A stretch of DNA of 64,000 bases, from NCBI RefSeq assembly GCF_902143515.1, contig NZ_CABFVD010000006.1:1-64000 (forward strand). The letters run 5' to 3'. Origin of the DNA: Hathewaya massiliensis. GTDB lineage: Bacteria > Bacillota > Clostridia > Clostridiales > Clostridiaceae. The position numbers and the translations under genes are program-made. Positions 22,973-32,343 of this stretch are shown in pieces (position 1 is the first letter of the stretch; the number at the start of each line of letters is the position of its first letter). The notes beneath the pieces are model-generated. The model did not search any database. It was not told the DNA's origin and was given only the letters and a program-made list of their open reading frames with translations.

Positions 22973-22999
22973 AACAATGCCTCCTTTAATTGCATTGCT
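22973..22999 (-). promoter_or_regulatory. Hairpin enclosing the mgtA ribosome-binding site
   Basis: On the minus strand AGCAATGC and GCATTGTT pair over 8 bp (one G-T), leaving AATTAAAGGAG in the loop. The mgtA ATG follows immediately and the stop codon of the upstream ORF (22998-23000) lies in the 5' arm, so ribosomes finishing the small ORF would open it. Confidence 0.6.
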
Positions 23000-23102
23000 A
23001 TTTACGGCTTTGCATGAAAGAAACTTCCATGAAATAGCCACAATTAGCAAACCTATTATTAAATTGTAAAAATATCAAGTTACTCGGAAGACCATCTTCC
23101 AT
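22998..23102 (-). CDS. Putative mgtA leader peptide (34 codons)
   Basis: An ATG-to-TAG ORF of 34 residues beginning MEDGLPSNLIF and ending FMQSRK, preceded by AGGAGG (10 bases from the ATG) and ending 25 bases before the mgtA ATG. Its sequence overlaps alternative RNA hairpins: a local GGAAGA/TCTTCC stem (right after the start codon), a CATGGAA/TTTCATG stem near its end, and a competing 13-bp long-range stem joining 23095-23107 to 23009-23021. Acidic and proline residues just after the start recall the enterobacterial MgtL peptide, which makes ribosomes unstable at low Mg2+. The analogy is inference. Confidence 0.55.
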   Translation of the reverse strand: MEDGLPSNLIFLQFNNRFANCGYFMEVSFMQSRK

Positions 23103-23109
23103 GCAAAAT

Positions 23110-23513
23110 TCACCTCCTAAAAAATAAAAACCTAAGTGAAAACTATTTAATTTCTACATTATATGTCAGTATTTTAAAATAGTAAATACATTTAATGAAA
23201 CTTTAACCTAAACTTTAACTAGTAATTTAATTATGAGGCTGTTGCACTAAGGAATTTACATACAATATATGGATTTTCAAATTTAAAGTTAGCACAGTAT
23301 ATTGTTGTATTTATTCTTAATGCAACAGCCCAATTTTAAATAAGTAAGTAAGTTTTTTCTGTATAGGAGGCATACATAAATTAAAATAAAATCTATTGTT
23401 TAAAATTTTTTATATTCTTTTATTTAAGTACTATCTAAAATAGCTTTTACTAAATTATAATAATATATTATAATTTAGTAAGTATTTATATTTTAAATCT
23501 AAGGAGAAATATT
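23110..23513. other. Divergent intergenic region between mgtA leader and VOC gene
   Basis: Contains the mgtA promoter region, a 94-bp inverted-repeat element (23237-23330), and the promoter and AAGGAG site of the plus-strand VOC gene. No classical M-box riboswitch is recognisable. Confidence 0.5.
23237..23330. mobile_element. 94-bp MITE-like inverted-repeat element
   Basis: The ends GGCTGTTGCACTAAG and CTTAATGCAACAGCC are 15-bp inverted repeats with one mismatch. The interior is AT-rich with no ORF, and I see no clear target duplication. The ends resemble insertion-sequence termini, so it may be a non-autonomous element or solo remnant. Confidence 0.55.
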
Positions 23514-23972
23514 ATGATTGGAAAAATTGCACATGTAGGCATAACTGTTAGTAATATGGATAATGCTATAAAATTTTATGGTGATATATTAGGACTTAAA
23601 TTAACTAGTAGCATGATAATGGAAGGTCATAATGTAGAGGTTTTAACTGGTATTAAAGATGCAAAATTAAAAGTTGTGTATTTTAATAGTTCGGATGATT
23701 TACAATCACCACCTATAGAACTTTTAGAATTTATTGGTTGTAATAACTATGGTAAGACTTATGATAGATTAAGTAACGTTGGAATTTCAGAGGTTTGTTT
23801 TTTTGTTAAAGATATTGATGAAACTTATAAAAAGCTTAAAGAAAAAGGTGTTCAATTCTTATCAGAACCACAATTTTTCGATTTAACTTCTCAAAGCTGT
23901 GGAATGAGTAAGGCTGTGTACTTCAAAGATAATGATGGAACTATTCTAGAATTAATACAACCTATTAAATAA
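23514..23972 (+). CDS. VOC-family (glyoxalase-like) protein
   Basis: A 152-residue protein with two beta-alpha-beta-beta-beta modules. The first begins IAHVGITVSNMDNAIKFYGDILGL and the second has VCFFVKDIDETYKKLKEKGV, ending DNDGTILELIQP. Histidine 7 and the glutamate in ILELIQP sit at the usual metal-ligand positions. Relatives include lactoylglutathione lyase and methylmalonyl-CoA epimerase; substrate assignment is not possible. It is monocistronic on the plus strand, opposite to its neighbours, with AAGGAG upstream and its own terminator. Confidence 0.85.
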   Translation: MIGKIAHVGITVSNMDNAIKFYGDILGLKLTSSMIMEGHNVEVLTGIKDAKLKVVYFNSSDDLQSPPIELLEFIGCNNYGKTYDRLSNVGISEVCFFVKDIDETYKKLKEKGVQFLSEPQFFDLTSQSCGMSKAVYFKDNDGTILELIQPIK

Positions 23973-24007
23973 AAAAATTGCTTACAAAAATTTGTCAGCA
24001 ATTTTTT
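23972..24007 (+). terminator. VOC gene terminator (bidirectional)
   Basis: AAAAAATTGCT and AGCAATTTTTT form an 11-bp stem directly at the VOC stop codon. A and T runs on both sides mean it could also serve deoD from the other strand. Confidence 0.85.
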
Positions 24008-24045
24008 AAAACTTTAAATATTATTTGTATATAGATACTCTAATT

Positions 24046-24747
24046 TTATTCTGCTAAACCTAAAGCAACTTCAATCATTTGTGTAAATGTCTTTTGACGT
24101 TCTTCAGAAGTTGTTTCTTCACCTGTCAACACATTATCACTAACTGTTAATAATGCTAGAGCATTTACTCCATATTTAGCTGCTAGAGTATAAAGTCCTG
24201 CAGTTTCCATTTCTAATGCAAGAACTCCAAACTTAGCCCAAAGTTTCCATGATTCTGGATCATCATGATAGAAAGTATCTGATGTTAATACATTACCAAC
24301 ATGAGTGCTTATTCCTAATTCTTGTGCTCCATCATAAGCTTTCTTTAAAAGTTCAAAACTTGCAGTTGGAGCATAATCTCTTCCACTAAATCTTATTTTA
24401 TTTATGCTTGAATCTGTAGATGCACTCATAGCAATTATTACGTCTCTAACGTGAACATCTGGTTGAATTGTTCCACAAGTTCCTATTCTAACTAGGTTTT
24501 TAACACCATAACTATTTATTAATTCATCTGCATAAATTGAAATAGATGGTATGCCCATACCTGTTCCTTGAACAGAAACTTTCTTTCCTTTATAAGTTCC
24601 TGTAAAACCATACATTCCTCTAACTTCTGTATAACAAACTGGATTTTCAAGAAAAGTCTCTGCTATAAATTTAGCTCTTAAAGGATCTCCTGGTAATAAT
24701 ACTGTACTTGCTATTTCTCCTGGTTTTGCTGAAATATGTATGCTCAT
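24046..24747 (-). CDS. deoD: Purine-nucleoside phosphorylase, DeoD type
   Basis: Catalyses phosphorolysis of purine (deoxy)nucleosides to base and (deoxy)ribose-1-phosphate. The 233-residue protein shows the hexameric-type motifs [17 protein letters not shown] (phosphate site), [32 protein letters not shown] (ribose and base site) and [26 protein letters not shown] ribosome-binding site precedes the ATG. It stands alone between the VOC gene and the histidine kinase. Confidence 0.96.
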   Translation of the reverse strand: MSIHISAKPGEIASTVLLPGDPLRAKFIAETFLENPVCYTEVRGMYGFTGTYKGKKVSVQGTGMGIPSISIYADELINSYGVKNLVRIGTCGTIQPDVHVRDVIIAMSASTDSSINKIRFSGRDYAPTASFELLKKAYDGAQELGISTHVGNVLTSDTFYHDDPESWKLWAKFGVLALEMETAGLYTLAAKYGVNALALLTVSDNVLTGEETTSEERQKTFTQMIEVALGLAE

Positions 24748-24862
24748 ATTTTAACCCTCCATTCATATTTTGTAATTAATATTATAGCATAAATAAAGTT
24801 TTTGTAAAAAAAAATTGATACTAATCGACAAAATCTCCCTCTAAATTAAAGAACTTCACTTA

Positions 24863-26800
24863 TTAATTATATATATCTGAAAATTCAATTCTCACTTTTA
24901 TTTCTTTAGATTCTTTAAATATTCTTTGCTCCCTAATATTTCCTTCTAAGCTCTTAATAGGCAAGGTTACTATAACTTCTGTCCCTTCACCTAAATTACT
25001 ATTTAATTTAATTTCTCCACCATGCATTTCAATTAGTGATCTTACAATAGAAAGCCCTATACCGCTTCCCTCATGATTTCTTATATAAAGTTCATCTGCC
25101 TGTCTAAACCTTTCAAAAATTAATTCTTGCTTTTCCTTTGCAATTCCCTTTCCAGTATCCTTAACCACTATCTCAACTTTATCCAACTTATTTAAAACTT
25201 CTACCTTTATAGTGTCTCCCTTTTCTGTGGATTTTATAGCATTTGAAATTAAATTTAAAACAATTCTCTCTATTTTATCTTGGTCTACAGCTGTAATAAT
25301 ATCTTCCTTATTTGTATCAAATATAATATTACGGTCTATTTTGTCCATATATTTAGCTGCAACTAAAGTTATATCCTCAACAATCTCTACTATATTATTA
25401 TTGTTTAACTCAATTTCCATACTTCCCGAATCAATTCTTGTCACATCTATTAGATTATCAACAAGCCTTATTAGTCTATAAGTATTTTGTTCAATTATAT
25501 CCACATAGGATTCGATCTTAGTTACATCTAAACTTATCCTAGATTCATCCTTTCCTATATCCCCCAATTCATTTCCACTTATACTTCTCACTGATTCCTC
25601 ATATATTTTATTTCCTGTAGTCTCATTAATTTTTTCAAAATATAAATTTAACATTTGAACAGTAGAAAAAATTAAATTTAAAGGTGTCTTTAATTCATGG
25701 GAAATATTAGAAAAAAATTCAACCTTTAACTTATCATACTCTATAGCTTCATCTAAAAGTCTTTTATTCTCATTTATAAGAGTATTTAAGCTTTTAGCAA
25801 GATCCCCCAATTCATCTTCTCTATTCACATGGCATTGAACGGATAGATCTCCCTCTGTAGCAATCTTAATAGATTCCTTTATCTCCTCTATAGGAGTAGT
25901 AACTGATTTTATTAATAGGTATAAAGCGCCTAAAATTGAGGTAATAATTAAAAAACCAGTTGAAAACATGAAATTTCTAAGAGCCTCTATATCCTTAGCA
26001 ATTTCCTTATAATTTGCAGTCATACCAACAGACCATGGTGCTTTTTTTATAGGTCTATATGCTATTATTTTATTTTCACCTTTATAAATGTATTCTCCAA
26101 CCCCTGCAATGCCACTGACCATATTGTTGCAAATATTGGAAAGTCCCTTATTCTCTTCAGTTATCATATTATTTTTTAATATAAGTTTCTTATTTGGATA
26201 TGCCATAAGTTGTCCTGTAGAGTCCAACATAAAAGCATAGCCCTCTTTACCTATCTTTTCTAAATTTATTAGATCTGTAAGACGGGATAAGCTTATATTT
26301 ACAGAAATTACACCCTTTATTTTTTCTCCCTGTTTAATGGGAGAAGCTATAACTATGCAAGCTTCTCCTGTACTCTTAGAGATTATTGGATCTGATATTA
26401 CAGTTTTTCCTTTAAGTACCTCAACAAAATATTTTCTATCCTTTATATTTCCTTTTCCCCATCTATGTGAAACATAATCACCATTTAAATTGCTTATAAT
26501 AACTGACTGAAAATTGTCAGTATACTCCTTGTTTTCTTTTATAATACTAAAAAATTCTCCATGCTTGAAATTCTTAACAGAATCATATTGAGAAAAAAAT
26601 TCTACAGTAGAAATCCACTTTTCTAATTTATTGTCTATGCTTGTTACTAGCTTTTCCACCTTATCTTCTGTTCTTTTTTCTATATAATTACTTAATAATT
26701 TTTTAGCTTGATAATAAGAAGTGAAGCATAATATAAACAGCCCAAAAGTAGCCACCATAAAAACTGGTATCATAAATCGTCTTTTTAAATCTTTTTTCAT
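24863..26800 (-). CDS. Cache-domain sensor histidine kinase (orphan)
   Basis: A 645-residue membrane kinase. It has a TM helix at about 12-30, an extracellular double-Cache sensor domain (to about 270), a second TM (about 277-297), a HAMP domain (TEGDLSVQCHVNREDELGDLAKSLN), an H-box with FFSNISHELKTPLNLI, then N-box (LNLISNAIKS), G1 (DTGKGI) and G2 (GSGIGLSIV) of the ATPase. The stretch between the H-box helix and the next helix is unusually long and charged. No response regulator is adjacent, so its partner is unknown. Confidence 0.9.
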   Translation of the reverse strand: MKKDLKRRFMIPVFMVATFGLFILCFTSYYQAKKLLSNYIEKRTEDKVEKLVTSIDNKLEKWISTVEFFSQYDSVKNFKHGEFFSIIKENKEYTDNFQSVIISNLNGDYVSHRWGKGNIKDRKYFVEVLKGKTVISDPIISKSTGEACIVIASPIKQGEKIKGVISVNISLSRLTDLINLEKIGKEGYAFMLDSTGQLMAYPNKKLILKNNMITEENKGLSNICNNMVSGIAGVGEYIYKGENKIIAYRPIKKAPWSVGMTANYKEIAKDIEALRNFMFSTGFLIITSILGALYLLIKSVTTPIEEIKESIKIATEGDLSVQCHVNREDELGDLAKSLNTLINENKRLLDEAIEYDKLKVEFFSNISHELKTPLNLIFSTVQMLNLYFEKINETTGNKIYEESVRSISGNELGDIGKDESRISLDVTKIESYVDIIEQNTYRLIRLVDNLIDVTRIDSGSMEIELNNNNIVEIVEDITLVAAKYMDKIDRNIIFDTNKEDIITAVDQDKIERIVLNLISNAIKSTEKGDTIKVEVLNKLDKVEIVVKDTGKGIAKEKQELIFERFRQADELYIRNHEGSGIGLSIVRSLIEMHGGEIKLNSNLGEGTEVIVTLPIKSLEGNIREQRIFKESKEIKVRIEFSDIYN

Positions 26801-26943
26801 ATATTCCCCCCCGCCCCCTTTAAACCCTAAGAATTACCTTGTATTGTTATCCTAAGATACCTATCATAAGCGCCTTACATATTACCTATAAAATTCCACA
26901 TAATCCCCTAAAATCCCTTTAAATTTATTAAATATTTGAAAAA

Positions 26944-26967
26944 AAGGTGAGAGTTTCCTCCCACCTT
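26944..26967 (-). terminator. Terminator of the S1-domain gene
   Basis: AAGGTGAGAG and CTCCCACCTT pair with one mismatch around TTTC. On the minus strand a run of Ts follows, 9 bases past the stop codon. Confidence 0.75.
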
Positions 26968-26975
26968 CTATATTC

Positions 26976-28154
26976 CTACTTTAAATTTAAGCTTTTAAAC
27001 TTATCACCTAATAAATCCCCAAGAGTGTTTGAAGACTCCTCATTATCCACATACTTTGAAAAATCCTCTACAACCCTTTCCTTAGCTTCTTTTATACTTA
27101 AAGATATTCTCTTATTTTCCTTATCAATATTTAAAATCTTCACCTTAACCTTATCTAAAGGTTTAAGTATGTTAGAAGGATTTCCTATGTTTTCATCAGA
27201 TATTTCACTTACATGAACAAGTCCTTCTAAGCCCTCTGAAATCTCTACAAAAGCCCCAAACTCTAAAACCCTTGTAACAGTTCCTTCTAAAACATTTCCT
27301 TCTTTAAACTCACCTGAAATATTATCCCAAGGGTTTTCTCCTAAGGCCTTTAAACTTAGGGATATTCTCTTCTTTTCCCTATCTACCTCTAGCACATAAA
27401 CCTCTACAGCCTGCCCAATAGTAACTACCTCATTGGCATTTTTAACTTTTCTAAATGAAAGCTCTGATATGTGAATTAGTCCTTCTTCTTCACCTAAGTC
27501 CACAAAAGCTCCAAAATTCATTATCTTACTTACAGTACCACGTCTAATTTCTCCTTGTTTAATCTCATTCCAGAACTTCTCTTTTTTATTTTTTATCTCT
27601 TCTTGTTCAATAACCTTTCTTGATAAGATTATCTTAGAATCTCTTTTATCAACCTCTATAACCTTTGCCTCTAATTCTCTTCCAGTATAAACAGTAAAAT
27701 CTTCAACAAAATGAGCAGATACCATGGACATAGGCATAAAAGCTTTTAAGCCTTTAACCTCTCCTCTAAGCCCACCTTTAACTGCCTCTTTAACCTTAAA
27801 TTCTACTGTTTCATTATTTTTCTTAGCTTCATATAAAGCATCCCATAATTTTACCTCGTCAGCTCTTTTCTTAGAAAGAAGTACATTACCCTCTCCGTCA
27901 TCTCTTTTCACTATGTAAACGTAGATTTCTTCTTCCTCTTTAACTATATTAGAAGGCTCCACCTCTTCTTCAAAAGAAAGTTCTGATAAAGGAATTACCC
28001 CATCTTTCATATATCCTATATTAACTAAAACTTCTTTTTCCAATATGGATATTACCTTTCCTTTTACTACATCGCCAACTCTTATATTTTTCATAGAACT
28101 ATCAATGGCCTCCATAGCCTCTTCCATGGTTAATTCTTCATTATTAAAATCCAT
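26976..28154 (-). CDS. S1-domain RNA-binding protein (ribosomal protein S1-like)
   Basis: About 390 residues made of four S1 OB-fold repeats: roughly 30-100, 115-185, 200-270 and 287-357. The third and fourth carry the canonical G.V..I..FGAFV.L.EGLIH.SE pattern. Four-repeat S1-like proteins in Firmicutes bind mRNA and are often annotated RpsA, though they are shorter than the six-repeat proteobacterial S1. The ATG at 28154 has GGAAGGA upstream; an in-frame ATG seven codons earlier (28175) lacks a good site. Confidence 0.88.
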   Translation of the reverse strand: MDFNNEELTMEEAMEAIDSSMKNIRVGDVVKGKVISILEKEVLVNIGYMKDGVIPLSELSFEEEVEPSNIVKEEEEIYVYIVKRDDGEGNVLLSKKRADEVKLWDALYEAKKNNETVEFKVKEAVKGGLRGEVKGLKAFMPMSMVSAHFVEDFTVYTGRELEAKVIEVDKRDSKIILSRKVIEQEEIKNKKEKFWNEIKQGEIRRGTVSKIMNFGAFVDLGEEEGLIHISELSFRKVKNANEVVTIGQAVEVYVLEVDREKKRISLSLKALGENPWDNISGEFKEGNVLEGTVTRVLEFGAFVEISEGLEGLVHVSEISDENIGNPSNILKPLDKVKVKILNIDKENKRISLSIKEAKERVVEDFSKYVDNEESSNTLGDLLGDKFKSLNLK

Positions 28155-28175
28155 ATTATACACCAATCCTTCCAT

Positions 28176-28465
28176 TTAAAAATATAGTAATAAAAACTTA
28201 CCACTTTTGAAAGCATAATATATTTGTACAAAACAATTTTACATTTGTAAAAAAGACATCATAACTCACTCAAATTTATAGTATATATTATAACTATTCC
28301 TCATAATATTATATACTATTTTGGATATATTTGAAAATAGAAAAAACCATATTATCTCACTTATATAGTCTGAGAATGATATGGTAGTTTTTAATAGTGT
28401 ATTTACTTATTATTTAATTCATCTAATATATAAAATCAATTGTCCTTATATTTTCTATAAATAAG
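28176..28465. other. Gap upstream of the S1 gene
   Basis: About 290 bases, AT-rich. At 28349-28390 ACCATAT.ATCTCA and TGAGA.ATATGGT form an imperfect hairpin. No ORF or known RNA motif is seen. Confidence 0.4.
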
Positions 28466-28508
28466 AAAACTCACAATTATAAGTTTTAAATTTATAATCA
28501 TGAGTTTT
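28466..28508 (-). terminator. Terminator of the thiD-cytX-thiM-thiE operon
   Basis: Outer arms AAAACTCA/TGAGTTTT and inner arms ATTATAA/TTATAAT form a long hairpin 36 bases after thiE, with A/T runs on both sides. Confidence 0.8.
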
Positions 28509-28543
28509 TTTAAAGTATTATAATTCTAGTCTTTTTGTTTTTC

Positions 28544-29179
28544 CTATAATCTATTTTTCAAACTCTCCGTAGCTTTCTTTATGTTTTCCTTACCTAAAAT
28601 ACAAGAAACTACAGCAACTCCTTGAACTCCTGTTTCCATAACACTTCTAGCATTACTATGATCTATACCACCGATGCCTACTATAGGTATTCTTACCTTT
28701 TCCTTTATTTCACTTAACAATTTTAACCCCATTTCCTGTTTTGCATCTTTCTTAGTAGATGTTTTGAATATTGCTCCAACTCCTAAGTAATCAGCTCCTT
28801 CACTTTCTGCCTTTAGTGCTTGTTCTAAGTTTTGAGCTGAAACTCCTATAAGTTTTTCTTCACCTAAAATTTTTCTTGCAACTAAAAGAGGTATATCTTC
28901 TTGTCCAATATGAACTCCTTCTGCATCTATGGCTAAAGCTATGTCTAGTCTATCATTTATTATTAAAGGAATTTCATATTTTGAGGTTATTTCTTTTATT
29001 TCTAAAGCTACATTATAAAATTCAAGACTTGATAAGTTTTTTTCTCTCAATTGAATCAATGTGGCTCCCCCTAATATAGCTTGTTCTACAGCTTCTTTTA
29101 AGCTTCTATTTCCTAAGACTTCTCTATCTGTAACTAAGTACACTCTATAATCTACTTTATCCTTACAAAACTTCTTCAA
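28544..29179 (-). CDS. thiE: Thiamine-phosphate synthase
   Basis: Joins hydroxymethylpyrimidine diphosphate to thiazole phosphate, giving thiamine monophosphate. The 211-residue TIM barrel shows YLVTDREVLGNR, TLIQLREKNLSS, INDRLDIALAIDAEGVHIGQEDIP, VGAIFKTSTKKDA and VGIGGIDHSNARSVMETGVQGVAVVSCI, the complete ThiE signature set. It is the last gene of the salvage operon; a 107-base gap separates it from thiM. The second thiE-like gene at 45699 is more TenI-like, so this one is probably the true synthase. Confidence 0.95.
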   Translation of the reverse strand: MKKFCKDKVDYRVYLVTDREVLGNRSLKEAVEQAILGGATLIQLREKNLSSLEFYNVALEIKEITSKYEIPLIINDRLDIALAIDAEGVHIGQEDIPLLVARKILGEEKLIGVSAQNLEQALKAESEGADYLGVGAIFKTSTKKDAKQEMGLKLLSEIKEKVRIPIVGIGGIDHSNARSVMETGVQGVAVVSCILGKENIKKATESLKNRL

Positions 29180-29286
29180 TTCTTCCCCCTCTTTCTAGAA
29201 TAAATTATAACTATTTATAGCTATTCATAAATCTTCTGTCTATAATCTTATAAAAATATGTTTACTCATAGTTATTACTTTAAAAA

Positions 29287-30111
29287 TTATATTGAAAATA
29301 CTTTTGCATATTTTATAAAATCCTCTTCTTTTAAATTATATATATTGTCAAAGATTCTAACTCTAAAAGTTCCTATGCCCTCTTCTTTATTTAAACTTTC
29401 AAAGGATCTTTCTCCTGCGATTCCCATGGAAGCAATTCCTGCAATAGCGCCTATAAATCCATCTTTATTTATAGCTGTATAGGAGCCGACTAAAGAAGAA
29501 GTCATACATCCTGTCCCCGTTACCCTAGATAAAGCAGGATGTCCATTTTTTATTAAAACCGTTCTTTTACCATCTGATATACAATCTATTGCTCCAGTTA
29601 TAGCAACTACTGAATTTAATTTTAAAGCTAAATTTTTAGCTATATGTTCTAAACCCTCTAAATCTTCATTAGAGTCTACTCCCTTAATTTCACTTTTTAA
29701 TCCTGATAAGATTTTAATCTCTGCCATATTTCCCCTAACTACAGTAAAATGCACCTTGTCCAAAAGTTCCCTTGCAACTTCTGTTCTGTACTCCGTTGCA
29801 CCTACTCCAACTGGATCTAATATAACCGGAATATTTAGTTCATTTGCTTTTTTCCCTGCACTTATCATAGATTGAACAGTTCTAGAATTTAAGGTTCCAA
29901 TATTTATAACTAATGCAGATGCTATGGAAACCATATGATTAACCTCATTTATATCATCAGCCATAACAGGCGATGCCCCTATAGCCAAAGTTATATTAGC
30001 ACAATCATTTACAGTTACATAATTTGTTATATGGTGAATTAAAGGTTTTTCTTCTCTAAGTTTTAAAAGAGTTTCACTACATTCTTTTAAGATTTCCTTA
30101 TTAATTTCCAT
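29287..30111 (-). CDS. thiM: Hydroxyethylthiazole kinase
   Basis: Phosphorylates the thiazole moiety in thiamine salvage. Visible are PLIHHITNYVTVNDCANITLAIGASPVM, NIGTLNSR, VILDPVGVGATEYRTE and the anion-hole SRVTGTGCMTSSLVGSY with the catalytic cysteine region. The ATG at 30111 has GGAGGTGG upstream and lies inside the end of cytX (25-base overlap), so translation is probably coupled; an in-frame TTG at 30129 is less likely. Confidence 0.95.
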   Translation of the reverse strand: MEINKEILKECSETLLKLREEKPLIHHITNYVTVNDCANITLAIGASPVMADDINEVNHMVSIASALVINIGTLNSRTVQSMISAGKKANELNIPVILDPVGVGATEYRTEVARELLDKVHFTVVRGNMAEIKILSGLKSEIKGVDSNEDLEGLEHIAKNLALKLNSVVAITGAIDCISDGKRTVLIKNGHPALSRVTGTGCMTSSLVGSYTAINKDGFIGAIAGIASMGIAGERSFESLNKEEGIGTFRVRIFDNIYNLKEEDFIKYAKVFSI

Positions 30112-31304
30112 TTTACAGTCCACCTCCAAGTAATAGTATAAACTATTGAAATAATTATCATAACCGGTACTGTAGTTCCTAATATTAAATCATATTTTAT
30201 TAATATGTAATAGAGCATTACTCCTAGTGCCCAAACTATAGTAGCACCCCAATTTATTAAAACATTTTCTTCTATTTCTCTATTCTTTTTAATTATAAAA
30301 TAATCTGTATATAGTACTGCAAACAATGGTGCAAACACAGAACCGATGGCATATAAAAAGTTTTCATATTGTTCTATTGGGAACACTAAAGCTATAATTG
30401 TACCTATGATTCCCATAAATACTGCTGCCTTCTTTTCATTAAGTTTTGGTAGAATATTTAAAGTAGTTATTCCAGCTGAATATGCATCTAAAAAAGTTGT
30501 AGTAACTGTAGATAATGCTAAGATTCCTAAAGCTAAAAAGCCTAAATTTGCTGCTATCATTATAGCCCCAATATCTGTATTTCCTGATACTATAGCTGAA
30601 CCTAAGCCTATAATGTACATCCAAGAACTTCCTACAAAATATCCAATCCAACTTCCTAAAATAGAACTCTTCTTACTCTTTCCCTGCCTTGTATAATCTG
30701 CTATTAAGGGAAGCCATGAAAGTGGCATTATAACATTTAATTCCATAGCCCCTCCAAAGCTTATAGTACCTTGTACCTCTTTAGAGAATAAGGAAGATTC
30801 TTTAAATATAACAAAACTTAAAACTAAGGTAAGTCCAAATAAAAGTGAAGCTGCAATTACATTTAATTTTTCTAAGCCCACAGTTCCAAGATAAATCCAA
30901 AGACAAATTAATATACCTATTAATATACTCCAAAAACTAATACTATCAAAATTCCAAAGGGTCTTACTTACTATATTCAATGAACGTCCCCCTGATATTA
31001 TCATAACAGCAGTCCAACCTATTAATTGAAGTATATTTAATATGGAAAACATATGAGAACCATAAAGTCCAAAGGATATTCGTGTAGATTCCATAGCTGG
31101 TACCTTTTTCTCATAACCTATAATTCCACCTAAAACCAAAATAGTAGTTCCTACAATATGTCCTAAAAGTATAATAAGTAATCCTTTTTTAAATCCAAGA
31201 GGTGCTAAAAGTCCCCCAGTCATTATTTCTGCTATAGATATAGCAGCTCCAAACCAAAGGGCTAAAAAACTATAAAACCCTAATCCTTTATCCTCTTTTG
31301 TCAT
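30087..31304 (-). CDS. cytX: Hydroxymethylpyrimidine transporter CytX
   Basis: A roughly 405-residue NCS1-family permease with about 12 membrane helices, including FLALWFGAAISIAEIMTGG and MPLSWLPLIADYTRQGKSKKSS. CytX members are recognised by their location in TPP-riboswitch operons and are assigned to uptake of hydroxymethylpyrimidine. Here it lies between thiD (HMP kinase) and thiM, exactly the expected context. The ATG at 31304 follows AAAGGTGG. Confidence 0.9.
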   Translation of the reverse strand: MTKEDKGLGFYSFLALWFGAAISIAEIMTGGLLAPLGFKKGLLIILLGHIVGTTILVLGGIIGYEKKVPAMESTRISFGLYGSHMFSILNILQLIGWTAVMIISGGRSLNIVSKTLWNFDSISFWSILIGILICLWIYLGTVGLEKLNVIAASLLFGLTLVLSFVIFKESSLFSKEVQGTISFGGAMELNVIMPLSWLPLIADYTRQGKSKKSSILGSWIGYFVGSSWMYIIGLGSAIVSGNTDIGAIMIAANLGFLALGILALSTVTTTFLDAYSAGITTLNILPKLNEKKAAVFMGIIGTIIALVFPIEQYENFLYAIGSVFAPLFAVLYTDYFIIKKNREIEENVLINWGATIVWALGVMLYYILIKYDLILGTTVPVMIIISIVYTITWRWTVKWKLIRKS

Positions 31305-31334
31305 TTCTAAAACCACCTTTAGTTATTTTTATAT

Positions 31335-32141
31335 TTATTTTTCTATAATTCCTGCATCCTTATATAATTTATAAAAATGGTGAGTAGGTCCAACCCCATG
31401 TCCTATGGAAAAAGAATGTTCTATAGCCATAGTTATATAAGCTTTAGCCCTCTCCACAGCCTCTTTTACCTCATATCCTAGAGCTAAATTAGAAGCTATA
31501 GCAGAAGATAAGGTGCATCCTGTTCCATGAGTGTTCTTAGTTTCTATTCTCTCTCCCTTTAAAAAATAAATCTCCTTGCCATCATACAAAACATCTGTAG
31601 CATCATCTGCTAAGTGTCCTCCCTTAACTAAAACATTAGAAGGTCCCATATTATATATTTCCTTTGCGGCACTTACCATTTCCTCTAGGCTTTTAATTTC
31701 TCTTCCCAAAATAACCTCTGCCTCTGGTAAATTTGGTGTAACAATAGTTGCTATAGGAATTAATTTTTTTATTAAGGCTTCTTTTGATTCTGGTTTTAAT
31801 AAATCATATCCGCTTTTAGAAATCATTACAGGATCCACCACAATATTTTTAGCCTTATATTTTAGAAGCCCCTCTGATATAGCTTCTATAGTTTCGATTT
31901 TAGATACCATACCTATTTTAACTGCTTCTACCTTAATATCTTCATATATGCAACTAATTTGTTTTTCTATAATTTCTCTATCTATATCTTGTACTGCAAA
32001 AACCCCCATGGTATTTTGGGCTGTAATAGCTGTAATAACCGACATTCCATAAACTCCATGGGCTGAGAAAGTTTTTAAATCTGCTTGTATACCAGCACCT
32101 CCACAACTATCTGAACCTGCTATAGTTAATACATTTTTCAT
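31335..32141 (-). CDS. thiD: Hydroxymethylpyrimidine/phosphomethylpyrimidine kinase
   Basis: Phosphorylates HMP twice to HMP diphosphate. The 268-residue ribokinase-like protein shows TIAGSDSCGGAGIQADLKTFSAHGVYG at the N-terminus, VVDPVMISKSG, VLVKGGHL, and the C-terminal anion hole NTHGTGCTLSSAIASNLA. It is the first gene after the TPP riboswitch (32344-32432), about 200 bases downstream of it, and 30 bases before cytX. Confidence 0.96.
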   Translation of the reverse strand: MKNVLTIAGSDSCGGAGIQADLKTFSAHGVYGMSVITAITAQNTMGVFAVQDIDREIIEKQISCIYEDIKVEAVKIGMVSKIETIEAISEGLLKYKAKNIVVDPVMISKSGYDLLKPESKEALIKKLIPIATIVTPNLPEAEVILGREIKSLEEMVSAAKEIYNMGPSNVLVKGGHLADDATDVLYDGKEIYFLKGERIETKNTHGTGCTLSSAIASNLALGYEVKEAVERAKAYITMAIEHSFSIGHGVGPTHHFYKLYKDAGIIEK

Positions 32142-32343
32142 AATAAGTCCCCACTTTCTATTTTAATTGTTAAATTTAAATAATATATAAGTTAAAACAC
32201 TTAAATCTATAGTATTAAATAAAAAAGATTATAAAAAAAATACAAACCCAGTTTCGGATTTGCATTATAGTAAATAGGCTTCCTATGCTTTAAAAAGAAA
32301 CTTAGAATTTCCTTTTAAAAAATAGTCCTTAAAATTACAATTA

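Noticed and set aside
22973-23170. M-box (Mg2+) riboswitch upstream of mgtA
   Set aside because: The conserved AGGTGAGGCTCC-type core of the M-box is absent; the leader is better described by the small ORF and hairpins.
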